The notes: a model not told the origin generated them from the sequence alone. DNA of 64,000 bases from Pseudomonas sp. ZH-FAD (GCF_002803095.1 NZ_PGLR01000008.1:96374-160373), one strand, 5' to 3'; positions 1 to 8,638 are shown, counted from the first letter of the stretch. Numbers and translations are program-made.

Positions 1-860
1 CCAACGCCCGACCGGCGGACCGCCTGGGATTCACCCTGTTTCTCGCGGCAGCACTGCACGCGGCACTGATCCTCGGCGTCGGCTTCACCCTGGAGTCGCC
101 GCCGGAAATCAGCAAGACGCTGGAAATCACCCTGTCTACCTTCAAGAGCGAAGAGAAGCCCAAGGAAGCGGATTTCCTGGCGCAGGACAACCAGCAGGGC
201 AGCGGTACGCTGGAACACACTGCAGCACCCAAGACCACCGAACAGGCGCCCTTTCAGGACAGCGAGGTGCGCAAGGTCACCCCGCCCGCCACCCCGCAGC
301 AGCCTGCCACCCGACAGGAAGCCCCCAAGGCAGCAGTCGCCACACGCGCACCGCAGCAGCAGAAAACCCCGGTCAAACGCGAAGAAGCCAAACCGGTTCC
401 GGAGACCCGGCCGGCGCCGGTGTTCGACTCCGCTCAGCTGTCAGCCGAGATCGCCAGCCTGGAAGCCGAATTGGCCCAGGAAGTTCAGCAGTACGCCAAG
501 CGCCCGAAGATCCATCGCCTCAACGCCGCCTCGACCATGCGCGACAAGGGCGCCTGGTACAAGGACGAATGGCGCAAGAAAGTCGAACGCATCGGCAACC
601 TCAATTACCCCGACGACGCTCGTCGTCAACGTATATATGGCAGCCTGCGCCTGTTGGTATCGATCAACCGTGATGGCTCGCTGTACGAGGTACAGGTGCT
701 GGAATCTTCCGGCCAGGCCGTGCTCGACCAGGCCGCACAACGCATCGTGCGCCTGGCCGCGCCCTATGCACCCTTCACCGGCGACCTTGCCGATATCGAC
801 CGCCTGGAAATCATCCGCACCTGGCGCTTCGAGCGCGGTGATCGGCTGTCGAGTAATTAG
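1..860 (+). CDS. tonB3: TonB-family energy transducer, 5' end missing
   Basis: The reading frame is open from the left edge of the window and ends with TAG at 858-860, so the start lies outside. The visible part begins with one hydrophobic span (FTLFLAAALHAALILGV, about residues 10-26 of the visible frame). A long Pro/Ala/Gln/Lys-rich spacer follows, then a C-terminal TonB-type domain (RRQRIYGSLRLLVSINRDGS, and a VLDQAAQRIVRLAAPYAPF stretch). TonB proteins span the inner membrane and pass proton-motive energy to outer-membrane transporters. In P. aeruginosa the tonB next to algH-ruvX-pyrR is tonB3, linked to twitching motility. The name rests on that gene order, which is identical here. Function beyond the TonB family is inference. 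Confidence 0.85.
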   Translation, partial: NARPADRLGFTLFLAAALHAALILGVGFTLESPPEISKTLEITLSTFKSEEKPKEADFLAQDNQQGSGTLEHTAAPKTTEQAPFQDSEVRKVTPPATPQQPATRQEAPKAAVATRAPQQQKTPVKREEAKPVPETRPAPVFDSAQLSAEIASLEAELAQEVQQYAKRPKIHRLNAASTMRDKGAWYKDEWRKKVERIGNLNYPDDARRQRIYGSLRLLVSINRDGSLYEVQVLESSGQAVLDQAAQRIVRLAAPYAPFTGDLADIDRLEIIRTWRFERGDRLSSN

Positions 861-982
861 CCAACCCTGATCATCGGTGCGCACGGCGCCCCCCTGCGAA
901 GCGGTGCCAGCAGCCTGGATGAGATCCGGCAAAGCGCTGCTCACGCTTGTAGCTTGCCGCCTGTCGTTCCAAACTAGGCGTC

Positions 983-1552
983 ATGAAGAAATCAGCCCCC
1001 ACTTCGCTCAAGCACCACTTCCTGATTGCCATGCCGCACATGGCCGATCCGCACTTCGCGCAGACCGTCACCTACCTGGTCGAACACAACGAGCAAGGTG
1101 CGATGGGCCTGGTGATCAACAAGCCCAATGGCCTGAATCTGGCTGACGTGCTCGAACAACTACGCCCTGACGAAGAGCCGGCGGCGCTGTGCCACAGCCT
1201 GCCGATCTTCGCCGGCGGCCCGGTACAGACCGACCGCGGCTTCGTCCTGCACCCCGCTGGCCCGCAGTTCCAGGCGACTCTGGAGCTGGGCGAGCTGGGC
1301 CTCTCCACCTCGCAGGACGTATTGTTCGCCATAGCCGACGGCAGCGGCCCGGATCGCTACCTGATCACCCTTGGCTACGCCGGCTGGGATGCCGGACAAC
1401 TGGAAGCCGAACTGGCCGACAACGCCTGGCTGACCTGCCCCGCCGACAGCAACATTCTTTTCGACCTGCCGTTCGACCAGCGTCTTAACGCCGCCGCCGC
1501 ACGCCTGGGGGTCAACCTCAGCCTGCTGACCTCGCAGGTCGGGCACGCCTGA
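983..1552 (+). CDS. algH: YqgE/AlgH family protein
   Basis: 189 aa, the usual length of the UPF0301 (YqgE/AlgH) family. Recognisable motifs are HHFLIAMPHMADPHFAQTVT near the N-terminus, EHNEQGAMGLVINKP, and GYAGWDAGQLEAELADNAWL in the C-terminal half. The family has a compact alpha/beta fold, and its biochemical role is not settled; algH was named in P. aeruginosa as a regulator affecting alginate. The ATG at 983 gives the family N-terminus. The stop overlaps the ruvX start by one base (TGATG at 1550-1554), so the two are probably co-translated. The 122 bp between tonB3 and this gene hold no gene; the piece around 876-910 resembles a decayed copy of the GTGCGCACGGCGCC-type repeat. Confidence 0.9.
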   Translation: MKKSAPTSLKHHFLIAMPHMADPHFAQTVTYLVEHNEQGAMGLVINKPNGLNLADVLEQLRPDEEPAALCHSLPIFAGGPVQTDRGFVLHPAGPQFQATLELGELGLSTSQDVLFAIADGSGPDRYLITLGYAGWDAGQLEAELADNAWLTCPADSNILFDLPFDQRLNAAAARLGVNLSLLTSQVGHA

Positions 1553-1986
1553 TGAGCGACAAGCCACTGCGCCTGCTGCTGGGTTTCGACTATGGCACCA
1601 AGCAGATCGGCGTCGCCGTCGGCCAGGTGATCACCGGCCAGGCCCGTGAGCTGTGCGTGCTCAAGGCGCAGAACGGCGTACCGGACTGGAACCGCGTCGA
1701 AGCACTGATCAAGGAGTGGCAGCCGGATGCCGTGGTGGTCGGCCTACCGCTGAACATGGACGGCACACCCAGCGAGATGAGCGCCCGCGCCGAGAAATTC
1801 GCCCGCCGCCTCAACGGCCGCTTCAACCTGCCGGCCTACACCCACGACGAACGTCTGACCACCTTCGAGGCCAAAGGCCAACGCCTGCGCGAAGGCCAGA
1901 GTGGCGGCTATCGCGAGCGCCCGGTCGATGCCATTGCCGCCGCCCTGGTGTTACAGGGCTGGCTCGAGGAAAACTGTCCGGGCTGA
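1552..1986 (+). CDS. ruvX: RuvX/YqgF Holliday-junction resolvase-like nuclease
   Basis: 144 aa with an RNase H-like fold. The first acidic strand is LLGFDYGTKQIGVAVG (Asp of the FDxG motif), the second VVGLPLNMDGTPSEMSARAE, and the C-terminal acidic site is RPVDAIAAALVLQGWL. YqgF/RuvX is an essential or near-essential nuclease in many bacteria, implicated in 16S rRNA 5'-end maturation and anti-termination. It begins one base inside the algH stop, and pyrR follows after 30 bp. Next to pyrR it is a constant feature of the pseudomonad pyr cluster and need not be functionally linked to pyrimidine synthesis. Confidence 0.92.
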   Translation: MSDKPLRLLLGFDYGTKQIGVAVGQVITGQARELCVLKAQNGVPDWNRVEALIKEWQPDAVVVGLPLNMDGTPSEMSARAEKFARRLNGRFNLPAYTHDERLTTFEAKGQRLREGQSGGYRERPVDAIAAALVLQGWLEENCPG

Positions 1987-2016
1987 GCGAGTCGGCCCGC
2001 ACCAAGGAGTTTCGCC

Positions 2017-2520
2017 ATGCTACCGAACCCCAACGACCTGCTGCCGGCCATGGCCAGCGCCCTGACCCAGCATCTGAACCAACGCCAGATCAGCGAGCCG
2101 CGTTTCATCGGCATCCGCACCGGCGGCGTCTGGGTCGCCCAGGCCCTGCTTGCCGCCCTGGGGCGCGATGATGCACTGGGCATCCTCGACGTGTCCTTCT
2201 ACCGCGACGACTTCACCCAGAACGGTCTGCATCCACAGGTTCAACCGTCCGAGCTGCCGTTCGAGATCGAAGGCCAGCACCTGGTGCTGATCGACGACGT
2301 ACTGATGAGCGGGCGCACCATCCGCGCCGCGCTGAACGAGCTGTTCGACTATGGCCGCCCAGCCAGTGTGACCCTGGTCAGCCTGCTCGACCTGGGCGCC
2401 CGCGAGTTGCCGATCCGCCCCGACGTGGTCGGTGCCAGCCTGTCGCTGGCGACCAACGAGCGGGTAAAATTGTCCGGCCCCACGCCGCTGACCCTCGAAC
2501 TCCAGACGCTCGCCAACTGA
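2017..2520 (+). CDS. pyrR: PyrR, pyr operon regulator / uracil phosphoribosyltransferase
   Basis: 167 aa type I phosphoribosyltransferase. The PRPP-binding motif [18 protein letters not shown] has its acidic pair at Asp93-Asp94. [12 protein letters not shown] is the flexible-loop side and [17 protein letters not shown] the C-terminal part of the PyrR fold. PyrR proteins bind UMP/PRPP and, in Gram-positive bacteria, attenuate pyr mRNA; many also have weak UPRTase activity. In pseudomonads pyrR lies directly upstream of pyrB, as here (11-bp gap). I see no clear PyrR-binding attenuator hairpin upstream, so the regulatory role here is open. An AAGGAG ribosome-binding site at 2004-2009 supports the ATG at 2017. 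Confidence 0.93.
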   Translation: MLPNPNDLLPAMASALTQHLNQRQISEPRFIGIRTGGVWVAQALLAALGRDDALGILDVSFYRDDFTQNGLHPQVQPSELPFEIEGQHLVLIDDVLMSGRTIRAALNELFDYGRPASVTLVSLLDLGARELPIRPDVVGASLSLATNERVKLSGPTPLTLELQTLAN

Positions 2521-2531
2521 GACTCCCTGCG

Positions 2532-3539
2532 ATGACGCCACTCGCCGCCAAGCGCCCGCTGCAGCTGAACGACCAAGGTCAGCTGCGCCACTTCCTCTCA
2601 CTCGACGGCCTGCCCCGCGAGCTGTTGACCGAAATCCTCGACACCGCCGACTCCTTCCTCGAAGTCGGCGCGCGCGCGGTGAAGAAGGTCCCACTGCTGC
2701 GCGGCAAGACCGTGTGCAACGTGTTCTTCGAGAACTCCACGCGCACCCGCACCACTTTCGAGCTGGCGGCCCAGCGCCTGTCGGCGGACGTCATCAGCCT
2801 CAACGTCTCCACCAGTTCCACCAGCAAGGGCGAGACGCTGTTCGACACCCTGCGCAACCTCGAGGCCATGGCCGCCGACATCTTCGTCGTGCGCCATGCC
2901 GACTCCGGCGCCGCGCATTTCATCGCCGAGCACGTGTGCCCGAACCTGGCGATCATCAACGGCGGCGACGGCCGTCACGCGCACCCGACCCAGGGCATGC
3001 TCGACATGCTCACCATTCGCCGCCACAAGGGCGACTTCGAGAATCTATCGGTGGCCATTGTCGGCGACATCCTGCACTCGCGCGTGGCGCGCTCGAACAT
3101 GCTGGCACTGAAGACCCTGGGCTGCCCGGATATCCGCGTGATCGCACCGAAGACCCTGCTGCCCATCGACCTGGAGGAAAGCTACGGCGTGCGCGTGTTC
3201 ACCGATGCCAACGAGGGCCTCAAGGACGTCGACGTGGTGATCATGCTGCGCCTGCAGCGCGAGCGTATGCAGGGCGGCCTGCTGCCCAGCGAGGGCGAGT
3301 TCTACCGCCTGTTCGGCCTCACCGAACAGCGCCTCAAGCTGGCCAAGCCCGATGCCTTGGTGATGCACCCGGGCCCGATCAACCGCGGCGTGGAGATCGA
3401 GTCGGCGGTGGCCGACGGCCCGCAGTCGGTGATCCTCAACCAGGTCACCTACGGCATCGCCATCCGCATGGCCGTGCTGTCGATGGCCATGAGCGGGCAG
3501 AACGCTCAACGTCAACTCAACGCCGAGGAGGCCAACTGA
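2532..3539 (+). CDS. pyrB: Aspartate carbamoyltransferase catalytic chain
   Basis: 335 aa. It condenses carbamoyl phosphate with aspartate, the first committed pyrimidine step. The carbamoyl-phosphate loop is [17 protein letters not shown] with Ser69-Thr-Arg-Thr72. Further signatures are [35 protein letters not shown] and [15 protein letters not shown]. It carries an N-terminal extension of about 20 residues compared with E. coli PyrB, as known for Pseudomonas ATCases that assemble as dodecamers with the inactive PyrC' partner encoded next. The stop overlaps the following start (TGATG, 3537-3541), which fits obligatory co-expression of the two chains. Confidence 0.96.
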   Translation: MTPLAAKRPLQLNDQGQLRHFLSLDGLPRELLTEILDTADSFLEVGARAVKKVPLLRGKTVCNVFFENSTRTRTTFELAAQRLSADVISLNVSTSSTSKGETLFDTLRNLEAMAADIFVVRHADSGAAHFIAEHVCPNLAIINGGDGRHAHPTQGMLDMLTIRRHKGDFENLSVAIVGDILHSRVARSNMLALKTLGCPDIRVIAPKTLLPIDLEESYGVRVFTDANEGLKDVDVVIMLRLQRERMQGGLLPSEGEFYRLFGLTEQRLKLAKPDALVMHPGPINRGVEIESAVADGPQSVILNQVTYGIAIRMAVLSMAMSGQNAQRQLNAEEAN

Positions 3540-4810
3540 TGCGTACCGCAATCCTCGGCGCCCGCGTGATCGATCCAGCCAGCGGCCTGGATCAGGTCAC
3601 TGACCTCTATATAGATGGCGGCAAGCTGGTGGCCACTGGTCATGCGCCCTCTGGCTTTGTTGCCGACCAGACCCTCGACGCCCAGGGCCTGATCGCGGCT
3701 CCCGGTCTGGTCGACCTATCGGTGGCCCTGCGCGAGCCGGGCTACAGCCGCAAGGGCAGCATCGCCACGGAAACCCTGGCCGCTGCGGCCGGTGGTGTCA
3801 CCAGCCTGTGCTGCCCACCGTTCACCAAGCCGGTGCTGGATACCTCGGCGGTGGCCGAGCTGATCCTCGACCGCGCCCGCGAAGCCGGGCACACCAAGGT
3901 CTTCCCCATTGGTGCGCTGAGCAAAGGTCTGGCCGGTGAACAACTTGCAGAGCTCGTTGCGCTGCGCGATGCCGGTTGCGTGGCCTTCGGCAACGGCCTG
4001 GACAACTTCCGCAGTAGCCGCACCCTGCGCCGCGCGCTGGAATATGCGGCCACCTTCGACCTGCAGGTGATCTTCCATTCGCAGGACTTTGATCTGGCCG
4101 AAGGCGGTCTGGCGCATGAGGGCCCGACCGCCAGCTTCCTCGGCCTGGCCGGCATTCCGGAAACCGCCGAAACCGTGGCCCTGGCCCGCGACCTGCTGCT
4201 GGTGGAACAGAGCGGCGTGCGCGCGCACTTCAGCCAGATCACCAGCGCTCGTGGCGCCGAGCTGATCGCCAACGCCCAGGCGCGCGGCCTGCCGGTAACC
4301 GCCGATGTGGCGCTGTACCAGCTGATCCTCACCGACGAGGCGCTGATCGACTTCTCCAGCCTCTATCACGTGCAGCCGCCACTGCGCTCGCGAAACGACC
4401 GCGATGGTCTGCGCGAAGCGGTGAAGGCCGGGGTTATCTCGGCCATCGCCAGCCACCACCAACCGCACGAGCGCGATGCCAAGCTGGCGCCCTTCGCCGC
4501 CACCGAGCCGGGCATCAGCAGCGTGCAGCTGCTGCTGCCGCTGGCCATGAGTCTGGTGCAGGACGGCCTGCTGGATCTGCCGACGCTGCTGGCACGCCTG
4601 TCCAGCGGCCCGGCAGCCGCACTGCGTCTGCCGGCCGGCTCGCTGCGCGTCGGCAGCGCTGCCGATATCGTGCTGTTCGATGCAGAGGCTTCGACCGTCG
4701 CCGGTGAGCAGTGGTACTCCAAGGGCAGCAACTGCCCCTTCCTCGGCCATTGTCTGCCCGGTGCGGTGCGCTACACGCTGGTCGACGGGCATATCAGCTA
4801 CAAGGGCTGA
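3539..4810 (+). CDS. pyrC': Non-catalytic dihydroorotase-like subunit of ATCase
   Basis: 423 aa, a dihydroorotase/amidohydrolase fold ([19 protein letters not shown] at the start, then APGLVDLSVALREPG). In active DHOases the corresponding stretch contains an HxH metal-binding pair (D-x-H-x-H-L-R-E-P-G). Here it reads DLSVALREPG, so both histidines are gone. The later metal ligands are also poorly kept. This matches the established pseudo-DHOase (PyrC' or PyrX) of pseudomonads, which has no DHOase activity but holds PyrB together in the ATCase dodecamer. The start was chosen at the ATG overlapping the pyrB stop; the frame is open far upstream, but that part lies inside pyrB and is antiparallel to nothing known. 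A terminator follows at 4821. Confidence 0.93.
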   Translation: MRTAILGARVIDPASGLDQVTDLYIDGGKLVATGHAPSGFVADQTLDAQGLIAAPGLVDLSVALREPGYSRKGSIATETLAAAAGGVTSLCCPPFTKPVLDTSAVAELILDRAREAGHTKVFPIGALSKGLAGEQLAELVALRDAGCVAFGNGLDNFRSSRTLRRALEYAATFDLQVIFHSQDFDLAEGGLAHEGPTASFLGLAGIPETAETVALARDLLLVEQSGVRAHFSQITSARGAELIANAQARGLPVTADVALYQLILTDEALIDFSSLYHVQPPLRSRNDRDGLREAVKAGVISAIASHHQPHERDAKLAPFAATEPGISSVQLLLPLAMSLVQDGLLDLPTLLARLSSGPAAALRLPAGSLRVGSAADIVLFDAEASTVAGEQWYSKGSNCPFLGHCLPGAVRYTLVDGHISYKG

Positions 4811-4820
4811 GCCACCACGG

Positions 4821-4846
4821 GCCCGCTACCTAGCGGGCTCGCTTTT
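4821..4846 (+). terminator. Rho-independent terminator of the pyr operon
   Basis: A perfect 7-bp stem GCCCGCT/AGCGGGC (4821-4827 with 4832-4838), a 4-base loop and a following TCGCTTTT run, starting 10 bp after the pyrC' stop. Confidence 0.7.
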
Positions 4847-4847
4847 C

Positions 4848-4972
4848 GTAGGGGGTACTCGGCGCTCTACCTTCTGCATCCATGCAGTCGTCGCGAAGCA
4901 GTACGCCGCTTTGTGGTGCCGGGTCTGGCGTGAGTCGGCGAACTGTTCGCTTCGCTCCTGAGTCCGCCCTAC
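4848..4972 (-). repeat. Long imperfect palindromic repeat, copy 1 (about 125 bp)
   Basis: Begins GTAGGGGGTACTCGG and ends GAGTCCGCCCTAC, so the ends are inverted repeats. Read on the minus strand it aligns with 32497-32607: both start GTAGGGCGG(A/G)CTCAGGAGCG, both carry AGCGAACAG shortly after, and both end with a GGCGTACTGC...CGAGTAC...CCTAC arm. It takes up most of the 348-bp gap between pyrC' and fabY. I see no gene in this gap, and the remaining 5' part before fabY (4973-5158) shows nothing beyond a likely promoter region and the CAGGAG ribosome-binding site at 5143-5148. Confidence 0.65.
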
Positions 4973-5158
4973 TCTCCCCTCCCATCCATGACACGCCTTG
5001 CACTCGCCACGACATTGGACGAAGTAGTGACTCGACAGTCATGATCCACGTCAGGTTAGGCAGCCGAAATTTTCCAAATGCCACCGCCTTATGACCCTGC
5101 TCGCGCCCAGAGGCGCCGGCCTGGCGTCGCGCTGGCCTTGTTCAGGAGCTTTTGATTT

Positions 5159-7066
5159 ATGTCGCGCTTACCTGTGATCGTGGGTTTTGGGGGTTACAAC
5201 GCAGCCGGGCGCAGCTCCTTCCACCATGGCTTCCGGCGCACCGTGCAGGAGTCGCTGGAACCCCAGGCGCGCCAGGAAACCCTGGCCGGGCTGGCGCAGA
5301 TGATGAAGCTGGTGCGCGTGGTCGACGGCCAGTACCGCGATCAGGACGATCAAGCACTCAGTCTGGCGGAGATCGAAAGCCGCTACGCCAAGGAGATTCT
5401 GGCCGGCACCCTGGTGCGCCGCCTAGAGAAGCAGCACCTGGACCCGGACGCGGCCCACTGGCAGAAGAGCATCAGCGTCGCCCCCGTCAATGGCGCCAGC
5501 CTGAGCTTCATCACCCAGCGCAAGCAACTGCCCGAGCCACTGCCGGCCAACTGGTCGGTCGAAGAGCTCGAAGGCAACGAAGTACGCGTCACCCTGCATG
5601 ACAGTTGCGAATTCAAGGTCGACAGCTATCGCCCGCTGGCAGTGAAATCCGCCGGCCAGTTGCCCACCGGCTTCGAGCCGAGCGAGCTGTACAATTCGCG
5701 CTTCCACCCGCGCGGCCTGGCCATGACCGTGGTCGGCGTCACCGACGCCCTGCGTTCGGTCGGCATCGATTGGCAGCGCATCGTTCAACATGTCGCACCA
5801 GACGAAATCGCCGTATTCGCCAGCTGCATCATGAGCCAGCTCGACGAGAACGGCTTCGGCGGCATGATGCAGTCGCGCCTCAAGGGTGGCCGCGTCACGG
5901 CCAAGCAACTGGCCCTGGGCCTGAACACCATGCCGGCGGACTTCATCAACGCCTACGTGCTCGGCAGCGTCGGCACCACCGGCAGCATCACCGGCGCATG
6001 CGCCACCTTCCTCTACAACCTGCAGAAAGGTATCGAGCAGATCGCCTCGGGCAAGGCCCGTGTGGTGATCGTTGGCAGCAGCGAGGCGCCGATCAACCAG
6101 GAGTGCATCGAGGGCTACGGTGCCATGGGCGCACTGGCCACCGAAGAAGGCCTGCGCCAGATCGAGGGCAAGAGCGACGTGGATTTCCGCCGCGCCAGCC
6201 GTCCGTTCGGCGATAACTGCGGCTTCACCCTGGCCGAAGCCTGCCAGTTCGTGGTGCTGATGGACGACGAGCTGGCCCTGGAGCTGGGTGCCGACATCCA
6301 CGGCGCGGTGCCGGACGTGTTCATCAACGCCGATGGTTTCAAGAAATCCATCTCCGCCCCCGGTCCGGGTAACTACCTGACCGTGGCCAAGGCCGTGGCC
6401 AGCGCCGTGCAGCTGCTCGGCCTGGACGCCGTGCGCAGCCGCAGCTTCGTCCATGCCCATGGCTCCAGCACACCGGCCAACCGCGTCACCGAGTCGGAAA
6501 TCCTCGATCGCGTCGCTGCCGCCTTCGGTATCGAGCAATGGCCGATCACGGCGGTGAAGGCCTTCGTCGGCCACTCCCTGGCCACTGCCAGCGGCGACCA
6601 GGTGATCGCAGCCCTCGGTGCCTTCAAGTACGGCATCGTGCCGGGCCTGAAGACCATCGACGCCGTCGCCGGCGACGTGCATCAAGATCACCTGAGCCTG
6701 TCCACCGAAGACCGCAAGGTGGGTGAGCAGGCCCTGGACGTGGCCTTCATCAACTCCAAGGGTTTTGGCGGCAACAACGCCAGCGCCCTGGTGCTGGCCC
6801 CGCACGTGACCGAGCGCATGCTGCGCAAACGCCACGGCCAGGCCGCCTTCGACGCCTACCTAGAGCGCCGCGAGAGCACCCGTGCCGCCGCTGCCGCGTA
6901 CGACCAGCTTGCCCTGCAGGGCAAGCTGGACATCATCTACAACTTCGGCAACGACATGATCGACGACCAGGCGATCTCCATCACCACCGAAGAAGTGAAG
7001 GTGCCGGGTTTCGACCAGCCATTGGTGTTCAAGAAGGACGCGCGCTACAGCGATATGCTCGATTGA
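5159..7066 (+). CDS. fabY: Beta-ketoacyl-ACP synthase FabY (initiates fatty acid synthesis)
   Basis: 635 aa, unusually long for a KAS enzyme and matching the FabY class of Pseudomonas, which condenses acetyl-CoA with malonyl-ACP to start fatty acid synthesis in place of FabH. The catalytic Cys is Cys281 in GSITGACATFLYNL. The two histidines are His434 in VHAHGSSTPANRVTE and His472 in KAFVGHSLATASGDQ, giving the Cys-His-His triad of condensing enzymes. GFGGNNASALVL is the C-terminal glycine-rich loop. The ATG at 5159 follows CAGGAG by 10 bases. It is a single-gene unit between a repeat-filled gap and the convergent cysQ. The order fabY-cysQ-nudE-yrfG-lysM matches PA5174-PA5178 of PAO1, as I recall that map. 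Confidence 0.93.
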   Translation: MSRLPVIVGFGGYNAAGRSSFHHGFRRTVQESLEPQARQETLAGLAQMMKLVRVVDGQYRDQDDQALSLAEIESRYAKEILAGTLVRRLEKQHLDPDAAHWQKSISVAPVNGASLSFITQRKQLPEPLPANWSVEELEGNEVRVTLHDSCEFKVDSYRPLAVKSAGQLPTGFEPSELYNSRFHPRGLAMTVVGVTDALRSVGIDWQRIVQHVAPDEIAVFASCIMSQLDENGFGGMMQSRLKGGRVTAKQLALGLNTMPADFINAYVLGSVGTTGSITGACATFLYNLQKGIEQIASGKARVVIVGSSEAPINQECIEGYGAMGALATEEGLRQIEGKSDVDFRRASRPFGDNCGFTLAEACQFVVLMDDELALELGADIHGAVPDVFINADGFKKSISAPGPGNYLTVAKAVASAVQLLGLDAVRSRSFVHAHGSSTPANRVTESEILDRVAAAFGIEQWPITAVKAFVGHSLATASGDQVIAALGAFKYGIVPGLKTIDAVAGDVHQDHLSLSTEDRKVGEQALDVAFINSKGFGGNNASALVLAPHVTERMLRKRHGQAAFDAYLERRESTRAAAAAYDQLALQGKLDIIYNFGNDMIDDQAISITTEEVKVPGFDQPLVFKKDARYSDMLD

Positions 7067-7080
7067 GCCTGTCGCGTTCC

Positions 7081-7132
7081 CGTAGGGCGGGTGCAACCCG
7101 CCAATATCACGGCGGGTTTCACCCGCCCTACG
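7081..7132. repeat. REP-like palindrome, GTAGGGCGGGT family
   Basis: An inverted repeat CGTAGGGCGGGT ... ACCCGCCCTACG, with inner arms AACCCGCC and GGCGGGTT around a short loop. It lies between the convergent fabY and cysQ stops and could act as a two-way transcription barrier. Related copies are at 32625-32679 and, decayed, at about 51665-51700. Confidence 0.85.
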
Positions 7133-7133
7133 A

Positions 7134-7952
7134 TTAAAGCGCCCGCGCCAGCTCGATCAACTCGCCACGCCACTCGGCGGCAGCCGGCAGCGCCAGGAAA
7201 GACGGATTGAGGAAGGATTCACGCGCCTCATAGGTCAGCGGCGCGCCGGCCAGGTCCAGCACTTCACCACCCGCCCCCTCCAGCACACCCTGCGCCGCAG
7301 CGGTGTCCCATTGCGACGTAGGCGCCAGGCGCGGGTAGCAGTCGGCATTGCCTTCGGCCAGCAGGCAGAACTTCAGCGAGCTGCCGATATTGGCCAGTGC
7401 CGGCTCACCAAAACGGGCGGCCAAACCGGCGAGCAAGGTTTCTTGGGCGGCACTGGAGTGACGCTTGCTGGCCACCAGGGTAAAGCCCTGCGCAGGTGCC
7501 AGGCGCACGCGAATCGGTTGTTCATCACCCGACACATCGCTGCGCCAGGCACCCAAACCGGCGCCGCCGTAATAGCAGCGCCCGCTGGCGGGAATACCAA
7601 CCACGCCGAAGACCACGCGGCCACGCTCGATCAAGGCGACATTGACGGTGAACTCTTCGGAACCGGCAATGAATTCCTTGGTGCCATCGAGCGGATCGAC
7701 CAGCCACCAGCGCGTCCAGGCGGCACGCTCGGCCAGCGGGATATCGGCGGCCTCTTCCGACAGCACCGGCACCTCCGGCGCCAGCGCCTGCAGGCCATCG
7801 AGAAGAATATGGTGCGCAGCCAGGTCGGCAGCGGTCACCGGCGAGGCATCGGCCTTCTCCGTCACTGCCACGCCACTGCGCCAGTACGGCAGCGTCGCCG
7901 CACCCGCCGCACGAACCAGTTCGATCACCTGGGGAATAAAGGGATGACTCAC
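7134..7952 (-). CDS. cysQ: 3'(2'),5'-bisphosphate nucleotidase CysQ
   Basis: 272 aa, inositol-monophosphatase superfamily. Metal and phosphate residues are visible in LSEEAADI (Glu pair) and DPLDGTKEF (Asp86 and Asp89 of the DPxDGT motif), and WDTAAAQGVLEGAGGEVLD is the C-terminal IMPase signature. CysQ removes the 3'-phosphate of pAp and PAPS, by-products of sulfate assimilation. The start is GTG (7950-7952), overlapping the nudE stop by four bases (GTGA), so translation is probably coupled to nudE. No better ATG exists without losing the conserved N-terminus. Confidence 0.92.
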   Translation of the reverse strand: MSHPFIPQVIELVRAAGAATLPYWRSGVAVTEKADASPVTAADLAAHHILLDGLQALAPEVPVLSEEAADIPLAERAAWTRWWLVDPLDGTKEFIAGSEEFTVNVALIERGRVVFGVVGIPASGRCYYGGAGLGAWRSDVSGDEQPIRVRLAPAQGFTLVASKRHSSAAQETLLAGLAARFGEPALANIGSSLKFCLLAEGNADCYPRLAPTSQWDTAAAQGVLEGAGGEVLDLAGAPLTYEARESFLNPSFLALPAAAEWRGELIELARAL

Positions 7953-8515
7953 GGGCAGAACTCCCCGCGCTGAGTGAGCAGGTCGCGCACCAGGTACAGC
8001 GCCGCCAGCGCACGCCCCTCGCTGAACTGCTCGTGCTGAGCCAGGCTGGATAGCTCGCGCAGGCTGATGCGGTCGACCCGCATCGGCTCGGGCTCGTCAC
8101 CGGGCAGGCGCTCCTCGTACAGGTTGCGCGCCAGCACCACCTGAATCTTCTGGCTCATATAGCCGGGCGACAGGCTCAGTTCGGTGATGTACTCCAGCTC
8201 GTGCGCGCCGAAACCGGCCTCTTCCTTGAGCTCGCGGTTGGCGGCGACCAGCACGTCCTCACCCGGTTCGATCAGGCCCTTGGGCAGCGACAGCTGGTAG
8301 TCATCGGTGCCGCCACAGTATTCCTCGATCAACACCGCGTGCTCGGCGTCGAGCATTGCCACCACCATTACCGCACCGTAGCCAGAACCCTTGCCGACCA
8401 GTCGCTCATAGGTGCGCTCCGTGCCGTTAGAGAAGCGCAACTGCACTTCCTCGACACGAAACAGACGGCTGCTGGCGACAATCTCGCGAGCGAGAACCGT
8501 GGGTTTTTGGCGCAT
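7949..8515 (-). CDS. nudE: ADP compounds hydrolase NudE (Nudix)
   Basis: 188 aa. The Nudix box runs from Gly80 (GLIEPGEDVLVAANRE, then LKEEAGFG), with the REx2EE metal-binding residues at Arg94-Glu95 and Glu98-Glu99. The N-terminal RQKPTVLAREIVASSRLFRV matches NudE, which hydrolyses ADP-ribose, Ap3A, NADH and similar ADP compounds. I take the ATG at 8515 because AAGGAG lies 8 bases upstream and the family starts there. The frame stays open 12 codons further. It forms a two-gene unit with cysQ: both enzymes clean up nucleotide by-products. Confidence 0.92.
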   Translation of the reverse strand: MRQKPTVLAREIVASSRLFRVEEVQLRFSNGTERTYERLVGKGSGYGAVMVVAMLDAEHAVLIEEYCGGTDDYQLSLPKGLIEPGEDVLVAANRELKEEAGFGAHELEYITELSLSPGYMSQKIQVVLARNLYEERLPGDEPEPMRVDRISLRELSSLAQHEQFSEGRALAALYLVRDLLTQRGEFCP

Positions 8516-8638
8516 GAGGCGACTCCTTGGCGGGACCGAGCGGGTTATCATACAGCGGCTTTCGCCATTATCCGTGGCCGAGATTGCATCAAGGCGAAAC
8601 AGGCCACGGATCGATTGTTCCCGATCAGAGAGATGAGC

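Noticed and set aside
861..982. A separate small gene between tonB3 and algH.
   Set aside because: The only frames are short, overlap algH and have no ribosome-binding site; part of the gap looks like decayed repeat.
2714..3538. An upstream in-frame extension of the pseudo-dihydroorotase through pyrB.
   Set aside because: It is Arg/Pro/His-rich frame-shifted pyrB; the true start overlaps the pyrB stop.
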